From assembly GCA_003402285.1 (NCBI GenBank), contig QFXG01000028.1:295422-359421 (forward strand): a stretch of DNA of 64,000 nucleotides, read 5' to 3'. Every line of letters starts with the position of its first letter. Positions within the stretch are counted from its first letter, which is position 1. This stretch comes from Candidatus Nitrotoga sp. SPKER. Lineage in GTDB: Bacteria > Pseudomonadota > Gammaproteobacteria > Burkholderiales > Gallionellaceae. Shown piece by piece: positions 36,991-47,449 of this stretch. The position numbers and the translations under genes were made by a program. Below the pieces are notes generated by a model that was given only the letters and a program-made list of their open reading frames with translations, was not told the origin of the DNA and did no database searches.

Positions 36991-37016
36991 AATTTCTTTC
37001 TTTTTGTTAAGGTGTG

Positions 37017-39887
37017 TTACAGCGCATCATCGGCATATGCTTGTATTGGTGGACAAGCACAAATCAGATTTTTATCACCACGGACATTGTCTACACGGGC
37101 TACACTTGGCCAGAATTTGTTGTCTTGTACCCACTTTAATGGATAAACGGCTTTCTCGCGCGAATAACTGCGTTTCCAATTGCTCGTGAGAACTGATTTC
37201 GCTGTATGCGGTGCATTTTTAAGTACGTTATCTTCTTTATCCGCTTTACCTGTCATCACCTCATCAATTTCTTTACGTATAGAAATCATAGCAGAGCAAA
37301 AACGATCCAATTCTTCTTTTGATTCACTTTCCGTTGGTTCAATCATTAAGGTATCGGCTACCGGGAATGAAACTGTCGGTGCATGATATCCATAATCCAT
37401 TAATCGTTTTGCAATGTCCCCGACCTCTATTCCAGCATCTTTTTTAAATGCAACGCAGGCTAGAATCATTTCGTGCGCGCAACGTCCATTTGCACCGCTA
37501 TATAAAGTAGGGAAATGATTTTTTAATGACTCTTTAATATAATTGGCATTTAAAATTGCGATGCGTGTTGCTTCCGTAACGCCATCGTTACCTAACATTT
37601 TTATGTATCCATACGATATCAATAAAATTAACGCACTGCCGTAAGGCGCCGCGGATACTGCATGTATGCCGTTCCCTCCTCCAGTTTTTACTAAGGAATG
37701 TGATGGCAAAAAAGGAGCAAGGTGTTTTGCAACCCCAATAGGTCCCATGCCTGGGCCGCCGCCACCGTGCGGAATTGCAAAAGTTTTATGTAAGTTTAAG
37801 TGGCAAACATCAGCGCCAATATTGCCGGGACTGGTTAAGCCCACCTGTGCATTCATGTTGGCGCCATCCATATAAACTTGTCCGCCATTTTCATGAATGA
37901 TGTTAGTAATCTCGATGATACTTTCTTCGTAAACACCGTGCGTGCTTGGGTAGGTAATCATCAAACATGCCAAATTATCTTTATGCTGAATTGCTTTTTC
38001 ACGCAATTCGCTGACGTCAATATTTCCTACTTTGTCACACTTCACCAGGACTATCTTCAAGCCACACATTGCAGCGCTGGCAGGATTGGTGCCATGTGCC
38101 GATGTGGGAATCAACGCAATATTTCGGTGCGCATCACCACGTGATTGATGGTATGCCTGAATGACCAATAATCCGGCATATTCGCCTTGAGCGCCGCTGT
38201 TGGGCTGAAAACTCATTTTTTCGAAGCCCGTAATCTCACTTAATGATCTATCCAGGTCATCGATTATTTCATGGTAACCCGCCGCTTGTTCAACGGGTAC
38301 AAAGGGGTGAATATGGGCAAATTCGGGCCATGTAATTGGCATTAATTCGGAGGCGGCGTTTAATTTCATAGTACAAGACCCTAATGAAATCATGGAATGG
38401 GTCAAGGATAAATCCTTGTTTTCCAATCGCTTGATATACCGCATCAACTCAGATTCAGAATGATAAAGATTAAATACAGGGTGTTGAAGAATAAAAGATT
38501 GACGATTTTTGATCAAAGATTGTTGATTAAAGATCTGTTCTTCAGTAATTTTAGAAGGAGTTTTACCAACAGCCTGTGCAAATACACTAATAAGCGCATT
38601 CAAATCATCGGCATCGATCGTTTGATCAACAGAAATAGTAATTGCATCATCCGTGTAACGGAAATTAATCTGTGCTGCTTGTGCTAATTGTTTAATTTTT
38701 GCATTGTCTGTCCCATTGATTTTGATGGTATCAAAATAGATTCCATCTTCAATAAGATAGCCTAGTTTTTTTAACTCGGTTGCCAATGCTATCGCAGTAA
38801 AATGCACTTGTTGTGCAATCCCTTTGAGGCCTTCCGGACCGTGATATACCGCATACATACTGGCCATAATGGCTAATAATGCTTGTGCAGTACAAATGTT
38901 GGAGGTAGCTTTGTCTCTACGTATGTGTTGCTCGCGCGTTTGTAATGCCATACGTAATGCTTGATTTTCGTCTGCGTCAATTGAAACGCCTATGATACGG
39001 CCAGGAATAGATCGTTTATATTCTTCACGGCAAGCAAAATATGCCGCGTGTGGGCCACCATAACCCATAGGGACTCCAAAACGTTGTGTGGAACCAACAA
39101 CAACATCCGCTCCCCATTCGCCTGGAGGGGTGAGCAATACTAAACTTAGTATATCGGCTGCTACAGCAATGGTGGTTCCGTTTGCTTTTGCTTTTTTTAC
39201 AAAGTCAGCGTAATCGTATACTTTGCCATCCGCGGTTGGATATTGAAGTAATGCACCATAAATAGTGCTATCTAACGTTCCGGTTTTAAAGTCACCAATC
39301 ACTAATTCAATTCCCATTGGAGTTGAACGAGTTTTTAATAAATCGATAGTTTGCGGATAACATTCGCTGGAAACGAAAAACCTGTTCGCTCCATTTTCAA
39401 TTGCTTGGTGCGTGCGATTATTGAACAACATTGCCATTGCTTCAGCTGCGGCAGTGGATTCATCCAACAGTGATGCATTTGCTATTTCCATCCCTGTTAA
39501 ATCCATAATCATGGTTTGGAAATTCAACAGCGCCTCTAAACGACCTTGTGAGATTTCTGCCTGATAAGGCGTGTAAGCGGTATACCAACCCGGATTTTCT
39601 AAAACATTTCTCTGGATAACGGGCGGAATTATCGTGTTGTAATAACCTAAACCAATATAGGTTTTAAAAATTTTATTCTTAGCCGCAACACCCCGCAAAT
39701 GCTTGTGGTATTGATATTCAGTCATCCCAGATGGTAAGTTCAATGGCTGTTTTAATCGGATCGCAGCAGGAATAGTCTGCTCAATTAATTCATCTATAGA
39801 ACCTGCACCAATTGTATCAAGCATTGCCTTCACATCATTTTCGCGCGGACCGTTATGACGGTTTACAAATTTATCGGTTGTAATCAT
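37017..39887 (-). CDS. gcvP: Glycine dehydrogenase (decarboxylating), P protein
   Basis: PLP enzyme of the glycine cleavage system; decarboxylates glycine and passes the aminomethyl group to the lipoyl arm of GcvH. It is a single chain of 956 residues with both homologous halves (the fused alpha2 form). The PLP lysine lies in [19 protein letters not shown] near residue 705. It follows gcvH by 71 bases in the order gcvT-gcvH-gcvP. The gene is more AT-rich than its neighbours by eye, which may indicate a different origin. Confidence 0.96.
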   Translation of the reverse strand: MITTDKFVNRHNGPRENDVKAMLDTIGAGSIDELIEQTIPAAIRLKQPLNLPSGMTEYQYHKHLRGVAAKNKIFKTYIGLGYYNTIIPPVIQRNVLENPGWYTAYTPYQAEISQGRLEALLNFQTMIMDLTGMEIANASLLDESTAAAEAMAMLFNNRTHQAIENGANRFFVSSECYPQTIDLLKTRSTPMGIELVIGDFKTGTLDSTIYGALLQYPTADGKVYDYADFVKKAKANGTTIAVAADILSLVLLTPPGEWGADVVVGSTQRFGVPMGYGGPHAAYFACREEYKRSIPGRIIGVSIDADENQALRMALQTREQHIRRDKATSNICTAQALLAIMASMYAVYHGPEGLKGIAQQVHFTAIALATELKKLGYLIEDGIYFDTIKINGTDNAKIKQLAQAAQINFRYTDDAITISVDQTIDADDLNALISVFAQAVGKTPSKITEEQIFNQQSLIKNRQSFILQHPVFNLYHSESELMRYIKRLENKDLSLTHSMISLGSCTMKLNAASELMPITWPEFAHIHPFVPVEQAAGYHEIIDDLDRSLSEITGFEKMSFQPNSGAQGEYAGLLVIQAYHQSRGDAHRNIALIPTSAHGTNPASAAMCGLKIVLVKCDKVGNIDVSELREKAIQHKDNLACLMITYPSTHGVYEESIIEITNIIHENGGQVYMDGANMNAQVGLTSPGNIGADVCHLNLHKTFAIPHGGGGPGMGPIGVAKHLAPFLPSHSLVKTGGGNGIHAVSAAPYGSALILLISYGYIKMLGNDGVTEATRIAILNANYIKESLKNHFPTLYSGANGRCAHEMILACVAFKKDAGIEVGDIAKRLMDYGYHAPTVSFPVADTLMIEPTESESKEELDRFCSAMISIRKEIDEVMTGKADKEDNVLKNAPHTAKSVLTSNWKRSYSREKAVYPLKWVQDNKFWPSVARVDNVRGDKNLICACPPIQAYADDAL

Positions 39888-39958
39888 TGCTGGCTTTATT
39901 TTTTAAAGAAGTATAAGTAGGTATTAGAAGCGGGAATTATCTTGTCCATTACAGCGTC

Positions 39959-40360
39959 TCAATGTGCTTCACTATCGACCAACGTCTGATACGCTGCAGC
40001 ATCCATTAACGTGTCTACGTCGGTGGCATTATCGGGCTTCATTTTGAACATCCATGCGGAATAAGGATCTTCATTGATTTTTTCTGGCGCATTGCCGAGT
40101 TCAGAATTAACCGCAACCACTACACCTGTAACAGGCGCATAAATGTCAGCTGCAGCCTTTACGGATTCTACTACTGCGCATTCTTCCTTGGCTTTCAGTT
40201 GGCGACCCACTGCTGGACTTTCCACGAACACCATGTCGCCCAGTAGCTCCTGTGCGTGTTGGGTAATACCGATCGTGATCGTTCCATCGCTCTCTTTTTT
40301 GATCCACTCGTGAGATGTGGTGTACTTCAGGTTACCTGGCAGATTGTTTGAATTGCTCAT
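39959..40360 (-). CDS. gcvH: Glycine cleavage system H protein
   Basis: A 133-residue lipoyl carrier that shuttles the aminomethyl group between GcvP, GcvT and lipoamide dehydrogenase. The lipoylated lysine is in [18 protein letters not shown], and the N-terminal YTTSHEWI is typical. The ATG at 40360 has AAGGA about 8 bases upstream. An in-frame ATG at 40375 sits upstream of that Shine-Dalgarno and is rejected. It lies 27 bases after gcvT. Confidence 0.96.
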   Translation of the reverse strand: MSNSNNLPGNLKYTTSHEWIKKESDGTITIGITQHAQELLGDMVFVESPAVGRQLKAKEECAVVESVKAAADIYAPVTGVVVAVNSELGNAPEKINEDPYSAWMFKMKPDNATDVDTLMDAAAYQTLVDSEAH

Positions 40361-40387
40361 GGTTATATCCTTCAAATAAAGTAAAAG

Positions 40388-41470
40388 TTAGATTAAGCCT
40401 TTGCCGTTACGTACGAACGGGTATTTTACTACCTTTGCCGCCAGCATCTTATCGCGAATCGCCACCTGTACTGTGTCGCCTATTTGTACCGCAGAGGGTA
40501 TACGTGCCAAGGCAATTGATTGGTTCAGCGTGGGTGAAAAACTGCCGCTGGTAATTTCGCCATCGCCATGGTTGCTGTGTACCACCTGGTGATCACGGAG
40601 CACCCCGCGATCCTGTAAGACAAGGCCAACTAACTTACGAGTTCCAGGTTTGGTGACGAGCGTCGTTTTACCAATGAAGTCGCGCTCACTCACCAAGTCT
40701 ACCGTCCATGCCAATCCGGCTTCCAGTGGGTTTATGGTTTCGTCCATGTCATGACCGTAAAGGTTCATACCGGCTTCCAGCCGCAATGTGTCACGTGCGC
40801 CTAGCCCGATAGGTTTCACCCCCACGTCATTCAGTGTTTGCCAAAAAGAAGGGGCAGCCTTGGCCGGTAGTATGATCTCAAAGCCATCTTCACCAGTATA
40901 GCCAGTTCGAGCGATAAACATCGAATTGCACTCTACGGCATTGAAGGGCTTGAGCCCCTCCGCCAATTTTTGTGCTTCGGGCAAGGCCAGCCATAGTTTT
41001 GCCGCTGCATTTGGTCCCTGTACGGCGATCATCGCCAGCTCGTTGCGTGAAGTAATCTGCAATTGTGGCGCGCGGACGGTAGCCTGTTCAATCATCCATG
41101 CAATATCTTTATCGGCTGTACCCGCATTCACGACGATACGAAACCACATTTCATTCATGAAGTACACGATGAGATCGTCGATCACACCACCATCCGGGCG
41201 CAGCAGACAAGAATACAGCGCTTTTCCGGAAGATTGTAGTTTGTCCACATTGTTTGCCAACAGATAGCGCAAGAAGTCGCGCACGCCTGCCCCGGTTATA
41301 TCGACCACGCGCATATGCGAAACATCAAACATGCCAGCATCGCGGCGTACTTGATGGTGTTCGTCAAGTTGTGAACCGTAATGTAACGGCATATCCCAGC
41401 CGCCGAAATCGACCATCTTTGCGCCCATTGTGCGGTGCGCTACATTTAGAGGAGTATGTTTGAGTGTCAT
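40388..41470 (-). CDS. gcvT: Glycine cleavage system aminomethyltransferase, T protein
   Basis: Transfers the aminomethyl carbon to tetrahydrofolate and releases ammonia. The 360-residue product begins [20 protein letters not shown], with folate-binding and core stretches [25 protein letters not shown] and [12 protein letters not shown]. An open frame extends upstream to 41683 but that part is the glycine riboswitch RNA, so I start at 41470. It heads the gcvT-gcvH-gcvP-tpx operon. Confidence 0.96.
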   Translation of the reverse strand: MTLKHTPLNVAHRTMGAKMVDFGGWDMPLHYGSQLDEHHQVRRDAGMFDVSHMRVVDITGAGVRDFLRYLLANNVDKLQSSGKALYSCLLRPDGGVIDDLIVYFMNEMWFRIVVNAGTADKDIAWMIEQATVRAPQLQITSRNELAMIAVQGPNAAAKLWLALPEAQKLAEGLKPFNAVECNSMFIARTGYTGEDGFEIILPAKAAPSFWQTLNDVGVKPIGLGARDTLRLEAGMNLYGHDMDETINPLEAGLAWTVDLVSERDFIGKTTLVTKPGTRKLVGLVLQDRGVLRDHQVVHSNHGDGEITSGSFSPTLNQSIALARIPSAVQIGDTVQVAIRDKMLAAKVVKYPFVRNGKGLI

Positions 41471-41488
41471 GAGTAATCTTTCAAAAAA

Positions 41489-41521
41489 TAAAAAAGGCGA
41501 GACAGAAATATCTGCCTCGCC
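41489..41521 (-). terminator. Intrinsic terminator between glycine riboswitch and gcvT
   Basis: On the minus strand, GGCGAGGCAGA-TATT-TCTGTCTCGCC forms an 11-bp stem (one GT pair) followed by TTTTTTATTTTTTG, 19 bases before the gcvT ATG. It is positioned to be the expression platform of the riboswitch. Confidence 0.8.
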
Positions 41522-41525
41522 CCAT

Positions 41526-41690
41526 CTGTCCTCTTTACCTGAGAGATTACGAATAAATCCGTGTGCCCCTTCGGTGGCTGTGTCAACAGCACTCTCCAGA
41601 TTTGCCTGTGCCAACAGTTCTTGAGCCTGAGCGGTTACGGGTGTTACGCCTTCGGCAATGCGCTTGTATTTACTACTTACCAAGCAGCAT
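41526..41690 (-). promoter_or_regulatory. Tandem glycine riboswitch
   Basis: Controls the gcv operon by sensing glycine. Aptamer 2 shows GGAGAG (complement at 41592-41597), CCGAAGGGGCA (41564-41574), CTCTCAGG (41538-41545) and GGACAG (41526-41531), the conserved blocks of the class. Aptamer 1, upstream, has GCCGAAGGC (41648-41656) and CCGCTCAGGC (41625-41634) and is less well conserved. The terminator stem at 41496-41521 follows directly. Confidence 0.85.
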
Positions 41691-41720
41691 GTTCTTCCAT
41701 TGGTTTAAACGGCAGATCGA

Positions 41721-41750
41721 ACTATACCGGAATAAGGGAGTGGTCGGCAA
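41721..41750 (-). promoter_or_regulatory. Promoter of the gcv operon
   Basis: Minus strand TTGCCG (41750-41745), 18-bp spacer, TATAGT (41726-41721), placing the transcript start near 41714 so that the whole riboswitch is transcribed. Confidence 0.6.
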
Positions 41751-41870
41751 ACGATCTAACATAAAGTTGCGCGGGGGATTCATTTCAAGGATAATCTATG
41801 CCCTTATATGGGCGTTAGCGTGCATTGCTTAAATTTTAAGCCCTCAATTTTCATGCTTAAGGAAGCCAAA

Positions 41871-42092
41871 ATGAAAACCGACATTCATCCGCAATACGAC
41901 GAAATTGCAGTTACTTGCAGTTGTGGTAATACTTTCAAAACCAAGTCGACTATGGGTAAACCGCTCCATGTAGAAGTCTGCTCGGACTGTCATCCCTTTT
42001 ATACCGGCACACAAAAAATAGTAGATACCGCTGGTCGAGTAGAGCGGTTCCGCCAAAAATATGGAAAGCCCGGTGCAAAATCTGCACCATAA
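41871..42092 (+). CDS. rpmE: 50S ribosomal protein L31
   Basis: A 73-residue ribosomal protein of the zinc-binding (C+) type, with cysteines in TCSCGNTF and [10 protein letters not shown]. The start is ATG 41871 behind AAGGAAGCC; a longer in-frame start at 41808 is rejected. A strong terminator follows, so it is a single-gene transcript. Confidence 0.95.
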   Translation: MKTDIHPQYDEIAVTCSCGNTFKTKSTMGKPLHVEVCSDCHPFYTGTQKIVDTAGRVERFRQKYGKPGAKSAP

Positions 42093-42121
42093 TGGAACTG
42101 AACGATAGGCAGCAATTTAAA

Positions 42122-42143
42122 GGCAGCGGACGCTGCCTTTTTT
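42122..42143 (+). terminator. Intrinsic terminator after rpmE
   Basis: GGCAGCG-GA-CGCTGCC, a perfect 7-bp GC-rich stem followed by TTTTTTG. Confidence 0.9.
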
Positions 42144-42237
42144 GTTTTTAATTTCAAGCAGGGTAGTGGCTACCCGAATGTTCTATCAACCCACACCCGG
42201 ACAGCGCACCCAGGTCTTAGAATAAGCGCGCCAGTTC

Positions 42238-43899
42238 ATGTTTTTCTATCCTCCGACACAAGAACCCCCGATCACGATCGCTAAAGCCTGGTTGCTGGCC
42301 CTGCTGTGTACGGTGTGGTTAGGCACAGGGTTGGTAGGACATGACCCGTGGCAACCAGACGATGCTTATAGTTTCGGATTGGTTTATCACATCCTGCAAA
42401 GCGGTGATTGGTTAGTTCCCACCTTGGCTGGCGAGCCCCACATGGACAAGCCACCCCTGTTCTACATCACAGCCGCACTGTTTGCTAAATTATTCTCTCC
42501 TGTGCTGGAGCTACATGATGGCGCGCGCCTAGCAAGCGGTTTTTATACTGCTCTTACGCTATTATTTATAGGGCTGTCCGGACGCGAATTATTCGGGAAG
42601 GGCCGCGGTTGGGCTGCGACGATCATTCTGATTGGCTGTCTCGGCATGCTGGTACGCTCACATGAACTCATCACTGATCTGGCTTTGCTCACAAGTTGCG
42701 CCATGATGTTGTATGGCTACATTTTAAGTTTGCGTCGTACTTTATTGGCGGGCATGCTCATTGGCAGTGGCATCGGTATTGGCTTTATGTCCAAGGGTTT
42801 TATCGCTCCCACGCTGTTTGTACTGATCACTGCCGCGCTGTTGCTATTCCGCACCTGGCGCATACACTCCTTTCTGTCCAGCGTAGGCATCGCACTATTG
42901 TTTGCATTACCCTGGTTAACTGTCTGGCCTTTCTTGTTGTACCAACGTTCGCCAGATCTATTTATGGCATGGATTTGGACGCTTAACATTGGTCACTGGT
43001 TTGCCTATATTCGAGGTGGCGATTATGCACAGGCGCTATATTACGTAAAGATATTGCCTTGGTTTGCCTGGCCTGCTTTGCCATTAGCCGCTTGGGCAGT
43101 ATGGGAAGCGCGGAAAAGAGTCTTGCATGAAGCAGAATTCCAACTGTTGCTGATAAGTTTTTTTGTAATGTTGTTTACGTTGAGTGTGGTACCCAATATC
43201 AGGGAAGTGTTCGCGTTGCCCATACTATTGCCGTTAGTCCTGCTTGCTACTGCAGCTCTTCCCACTCTGCGCCGGGGCGCAGCCAATGCGCTAGATTGGT
43301 TTGGCATCATGACTTTCGGTTTTGTCGCCGTCTTGATGTGGTGGGGTTGGGCTGGGCTGCTACGGGATAATCATGCCAAAATCACGCTGTGGCTGAAAGA
43401 CTATCAGCCTGGTTTTGAACCAGTGTTTAATGCGACAACATTCTGGGTGGCGCTGACCTTCACTGTTTTATGGGTGCTGTTGGTGTGGCGCGTTGGACGC
43501 TCTATGCGCCGCGCTGTGCTTAATTGGGCCAGCGGTGTAACTCTGTTATGGGTGCTTGCCATGACACTATGGCTACCATGGTTGGACAACGGTAAAAGCT
43601 ATCGTGGCATGGTCACTTCTCTTAAGCAGGCCATACCCATACAGCATGGTTGCATTGCGAGTCTGGATGTAGGCGATACCCAGCGCGCCATGCTGCAATA
43701 CTTGGGGAATATCACCGCGCACACTCAAGCACAGCTCGATTGCGATCTGCTACTGATACATGGAGAACGTGCCACCAAGCTAGTGAAAGACGAAACAGCT
43801 TGGGTCAAGCTATGGGAAGGTAACCGCAAGGGCGTTAAATCAGAGCCTTTCCTTTTGTATCAACGCATTACACAAAAACCAGAAATCCAACAACCATAG
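42238..43899 (+). CDS. Glycosyltransferase family 39 (ArnT/PMT-like) membrane protein
   Basis: A 553-residue polytopic inner-membrane glycosyltransferase that would use a lipid-linked sugar donor. The N-terminal HDPWQPDDAYSFGLVYHIL and the first periplasmic loop GEPHMDKPPLFYITAALF match the ArnT/PMT (GT39/GT83) catalytic loop with its conserved acidic pair. About eleven hydrophobic segments follow. Substrate unknown; lipid A, glycan or protein modification are possible. No arnBCAD genes are adjacent. Confidence 0.8.
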   Translation: MFFYPPTQEPPITIAKAWLLALLCTVWLGTGLVGHDPWQPDDAYSFGLVYHILQSGDWLVPTLAGEPHMDKPPLFYITAALFAKLFSPVLELHDGARLASGFYTALTLLFIGLSGRELFGKGRGWAATIILIGCLGMLVRSHELITDLALLTSCAMMLYGYILSLRRTLLAGMLIGSGIGIGFMSKGFIAPTLFVLITAALLLFRTWRIHSFLSSVGIALLFALPWLTVWPFLLYQRSPDLFMAWIWTLNIGHWFAYIRGGDYAQALYYVKILPWFAWPALPLAAWAVWEARKRVLHEAEFQLLLISFFVMLFTLSVVPNIREVFALPILLPLVLLATAALPTLRRGAANALDWFGIMTFGFVAVLMWWGWAGLLRDNHAKITLWLKDYQPGFEPVFNATTFWVALTFTVLWVLLVWRVGRSMRRAVLNWASGVTLLWVLAMTLWLPWLDNGKSYRGMVTSLKQAIPIQHGCIASLDVGDTQRAMLQYLGNITAHTQAQLDCDLLLIHGERATKLVKDETAWVKLWEGNRKGVKSEPFLLYQRITQKPEIQQP

Positions 43900-44000
43900 T
43901 TTTATATTAAAACGCAATGAATTAGTGGGCACAACCAGGATGATTCAAACCCATAGCGGCCAGATATACCAAGCCTGTTGAGTAACCTTCGAGACCTGCC

Positions 44001-45347
44001 ATGCCTAACATCAACTTGCTTGCCCGTTCTCATTCCTCTGTGTGGCACCCCTGCACCCAGATGAAACACCATGAAACGCTACCGCTAATCCCCATCCAGC
44101 GTGGGCAAGGGATATGGCTATATGATTTTGACGGTACGCGCTATCTGGATGCGGTGAGTTCGTGGTGGGTGAATTTATTCGGACATTGCAACCCGCGCAT
44201 TAATACCGCCATTACCCTTCAGTTAGAGCAACTAGAGCATGTGATGCTGGCTGGCTTTACTCATGAACCGGTGGTGCAGCTTTCCGAACGATTGGCACAG
44301 CTGACTCCTGCCGGGCTGGGTCATTGTTTTTATGCCTCAGACGGCGCATCGGCTATTGAAATTGCGCTAAAAATGAGCGTACATTATTGGCGTAACAGAG
44401 GTCAGCCTCACAAAAGCAATTTCATCAGCCTGCAAAACAGCTATCACGGTGAAACACTGGGCGCACTGTCTGTGGCCGATGTGGGAATATTTAAGGATGC
44501 ATATAGTGAATTGGTTAAACAGAATGCCACCGTATTAAGCCCCGACTGGCGCAATGCAGAACCAGGAGAAAGTGCACGAGACTATGCCGTCCGCTGTGCT
44601 GTACAGCTTGAAATCTATTTGCAGCAGTATCATCACGATATTGCCGCTTTCATTGTGGAACCATTAGTGCAGGGGGCTGCCGGTATGGTTATGTATCACC
44701 CGGCTTATTTAACTCGTGCGCGCGAGTTATGCGATCAATACGATGTGCATTTTATTGCCGATGAAATTGCAGTGGGAATGGGACGGACTGGAACCATGTT
44801 TGCTTGTGAACAAGCAAAAAAGTCTCTTACTCAGGATAGTATAGAAGAAGGAATTTCACCGGATTTCCTCTGTTTATCCAAGGGGCTAAGTGGTGGCTAT
44901 TTGCCGCTATCCGTGGTGATGACAACGGATACGATCTATCAGGCATTCTATGCTGACCAAGTAACGCGTGGTTTTTTACATTCGCATTCCTATACTGGTA
45001 ATCCGTTGGCCTGCCGCGCGGCATTGGCTACCTTGGAAATCTTTGAACAAGATGATGTTATCGCAACCAACCGCAACAAAACCGATTATTTTAACGGCAT
45101 TGCACAACCCTTACGTGACCACCCCCAGGTAAAAAATTTCCGCAACACTGGCATGATCTGGGCATTTGAAGTGGATAGCTTACATAACGATTTCGCGCAA
45201 CGCTGTTTCAGCCTTGCGCTGGAGAAAGAATTGCTGCTGAGACCAATGGGTAATACGATCTATTTCATGCCACCCTATATCATCAGCGAGACTGAAATGG
45301 ACATGCTGGTTGAAAATACACTGGCAATTATTGCGGCGATAATCTAA
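44001..45347 (+). CDS. bioA: Adenosylmethionine-8-amino-7-oxononanoate aminotransferase
   Basis: PLP enzyme of biotin synthesis that uses SAM as amino donor to make 7,8-diaminononanoate. The 448-residue protein has WHPCTQM (15-21), characteristic of BioA over other class III aminotransferases, the pyridine-ring aspartate in FIADEIAVG and the PLP lysine K294 (LCLSKGLSGGY). Other bio genes are not adjacent. Confidence 0.94.
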   Translation: MPNINLLARSHSSVWHPCTQMKHHETLPLIPIQRGQGIWLYDFDGTRYLDAVSSWWVNLFGHCNPRINTAITLQLEQLEHVMLAGFTHEPVVQLSERLAQLTPAGLGHCFYASDGASAIEIALKMSVHYWRNRGQPHKSNFISLQNSYHGETLGALSVADVGIFKDAYSELVKQNATVLSPDWRNAEPGESARDYAVRCAVQLEIYLQQYHHDIAAFIVEPLVQGAAGMVMYHPAYLTRARELCDQYDVHFIADEIAVGMGRTGTMFACEQAKKSLTQDSIEEGISPDFLCLSKGLSGGYLPLSVVMTTDTIYQAFYADQVTRGFLHSHSYTGNPLACRAALATLEIFEQDDVIATNRNKTDYFNGIAQPLRDHPQVKNFRNTGMIWAFEVDSLHNDFAQRCFSLALEKELLLRPMGNTIYFMPPYIISETEMDMLVENTLAIIAAII

Positions 45348-45419
45348 TTGAATCACAGTAAAGCAACTCAAATTTGTTCTCTCCACTTTTGTGGAAATGA
45401 TGGAGATATAGAGATATTC

Positions 45420-46817
45420 ATGAAACTGTTTCACACCGTACTATTGATTTTTTGTATTCTCCCCATTACTCACGCAGCCACGTTGCCGCCACCAGTGGTG
45501 AAAGCACTGCAATCAGCGCATATTCCACTTAACAGTATCGGTGTGGAAGTACGCGAGGTGAATGCGCGCAGACCGCTTCTTAGTGTGAATGCGAAGCAAT
45601 CAATGAGTCCGGCCTCCACCATGAAGCTGCTCACTACGTACGCCGGGTTGGAATTGTTAGGCCCTTCGTATAGCTGGAAGACCGAGGCATATCTAGACGG
45701 CAAGCTGGAACAAGATGTGCTGCACGGTAACCTGATCCTGAAGGGCTACGGCGATCCTAAGCTGACGTTGGAAAAACTATGGCTGTGGCTACATGAACTG
45801 CGTAGTCGCGGTCTGCGTGAAATCCGTGGCGATCTGGTGCTGGATCGTAGTGTATTTCAGCTCGCTCCGCACGACCCCGCTGAATTCGATAATGAGCCGA
45901 TGCGTCCCTACAATACGGGACCGGACGCATTGTTGCTTAATTTCAACTCTGTGCACCTGCGTTTTATTCCAGAAGGCGAAAAAATCAAGATTATCAGCAT
46001 GCCGGAACTAGCAGGCATCAAGCTGGACAACCGCGTTACAGCAGCAACCGTACCCGTAAATTGCAGCGACTGGAATGATGCGCTGTCCATGCAATTGCAA
46101 GGTGATACGCTACGGGTGCAAGGTATTTTCCCAGTTCAGTGCGGTGAGCGTGAGCGACATATCAGCTTACTGTCCCACCCAAGCTATTTATATGCCGTGT
46201 TTCGTGTGCTGTGGCAGGAAATGGGGGGCGTGCTGCAGGGTAAACTACGTGAGGATGCAGTTCCAGCTAGTGCGATTCTGTTTGCAACACATCATTCCGC
46301 GCCATTGGCTGAATTGATTCGCGACATTAACAAATTCAGTAACAATGTCATGGCGCGTCAGCTGTTTCTCAGTTTGGGGGGAACTGCCGAGTTACCCGCC
46401 GATTTCACTCGCAGTGAACGGACTGTACGTAATTGGCTGACCAAAAAAAAATTGTATTTCCCTGAACTGATATTGGAAAACGGTGCCGGACTTTCGCGCC
46501 GGGAACGGATCAGTCCGCACAGTCTGGCAATGTTGTTGGAGAGCGCGCAGCGCAGCCCGTTATCAACGGAATTTGAGGCGTCCTTACCGATCGTCGGGGT
46601 TGATGGCACCTTTAAAAAACGCCTCACTGACAGCGAAGCTGCCAACCATGCGCATCTAAAAACCGGTTCGCTGGAAGGCGGGCAAGCTGTTGCCGGTTAT
46701 GTGCACTCCCGTAGTGGAAAGCAATGGATTCTGGTTTTTCTAATTAACCATCCCAATGCCGCAGCAGGGCAGCAGGCACAAAATGCCCTAATTGAATGGG
46801 TACAACGACTACATTGA
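45420..46817 (+). CDS. dacB: D-alanyl-D-alanine carboxypeptidase/endopeptidase, PBP4 type
   Basis: Periplasmic peptidoglycan-trimming penicillin-binding protein of 465 residues. Signal peptide about 1-19 (LLIFCILPITHAA); catalytic SxxK is S66-T-M-K69 (SPASTMKLLT), SxN is SNN in NKFSNNVMA, and KTG is in LKTGSLEGGQAVAGYV. The start at 45420 is preferred because it begins the signal peptide. An in-frame codon at 45348 would add a non-signal leader. It ends before the 632-bp gap leading to mnmG. Confidence 0.93.
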   Translation: MKLFHTVLLIFCILPITHAATLPPPVVKALQSAHIPLNSIGVEVREVNARRPLLSVNAKQSMSPASTMKLLTTYAGLELLGPSYSWKTEAYLDGKLEQDVLHGNLILKGYGDPKLTLEKLWLWLHELRSRGLREIRGDLVLDRSVFQLAPHDPAEFDNEPMRPYNTGPDALLLNFNSVHLRFIPEGEKIKIISMPELAGIKLDNRVTAATVPVNCSDWNDALSMQLQGDTLRVQGIFPVQCGERERHISLLSHPSYLYAVFRVLWQEMGGVLQGKLREDAVPASAILFATHHSAPLAELIRDINKFSNNVMARQLFLSLGGTAELPADFTRSERTVRNWLTKKKLYFPELILENGAGLSRRERISPHSLAMLLESAQRSPLSTEFEASLPIVGVDGTFKKRLTDSEAANHAHLKTGSLEGGQAVAGYVHSRSGKQWILVFLINHPNAAAGQQAQNALIEWVQRLH

Positions 46818-46869
46818 AGAAATTTTGATGTTGCATTTTTTAATGTATGATTTGAATTCCCATTAAATA

Positions 46870-47106
46870 TTCCAGATTAACCACCAAATGCAGCCGATCT
46901 CAGAAAGCACTTTTGCGAGGTATTGTACTCACGGCTGCGATTAAAAGACGCTTCAAGATGGACGACAAATCAAACCGGCGATTGAAACGACATTAAACCT
47001 CAGCAAGATAAAGCTGAGCATATTTGGCAAAGTCGAAAGCATGGTAGGCTCCCAAGTAGGCGGCCTTCAGGTTACCCAGGAAAATATTGACCGCACAGAA
47101 CTACTC
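46870..47106 (-). mobile_element. IS1595-family transposase C-terminal remnant
   Basis: The minus strand reads FCAVNIFLGNLKAAYLGAYH, then AFDFAKYAQLYLAEV, a TAA nonsense codon (46993-46995), then CRFNRRFDLSSILKRLLIAA, all in one frame. GNLK, the YHAF/KYA block and RFNRRFDL are the C-terminal signature of IS1595/ISXO2-type transposases. Only the last 70 codons or so survive and no terminal repeats are visible. The nonsense codon lies where relatives have a glutamine. Confidence 0.8.
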
Positions 47107-47327
47107 CAGCCCCGACGCAGAAAAATCACCACCGTGAGGCATTTCTTCTGTGTTCCGTAGCGTTCCATGAGCGACACTACTGACAACCCCTTTTGAAACT
47201 GGACCAGATTGATACGCGTCACGCATCTTCTTTAAGGTACGTTAATTATCTCCTACGTACAGGCTCACGATAAACCTGCTGAACTTGGTGGCAAATCAAC
47301 AAACCGCTTAAAAATTGAGCAATAATG

Positions 47328-47341
47328 GTTTCACGTGAAAC
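47328..47341. other. parS centromere-like site
   Basis: GTTTCACGTGAAAC, a perfect 14-bp palindrome that matches the core of the ParB-binding parS consensus (TGTTTCACGTGAAACA). It lies 109 bases upstream of mnmG and about 3.4 kb from parB. ParB loads here and spreads with ParA-driven segregation of the origin region. It is the only copy I noticed in the window. Confidence 0.9.
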
Positions 47342-47449
47342 AACTATTTGGCGGGTTTTCTGCCTTCGTAACATTTTGATGTATGATGCACCCCTCCGTT
47401 TCATCAAGCAAATTACGGTTTCTGTAACTAACCGATCAAGAGCACAAAA

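Larger units (their letters stand above)
46818..47449. other. Intergenic region dacB-mnmG
   Basis: 632 bases holding the IS1595 remnant, the parS palindrome (47328-47341) and a likely mnmG promoter with TATGAT at 47382-47387. The rest, about 47110-47320, has no gene I can support. Confidence 0.6.

Noticed and set aside
41471-41683. Open frame that extends gcvT upstream by 71 codons
   Set aside because: This stretch is the glycine riboswitch and its terminator. The T-protein family starts at Met 41470.
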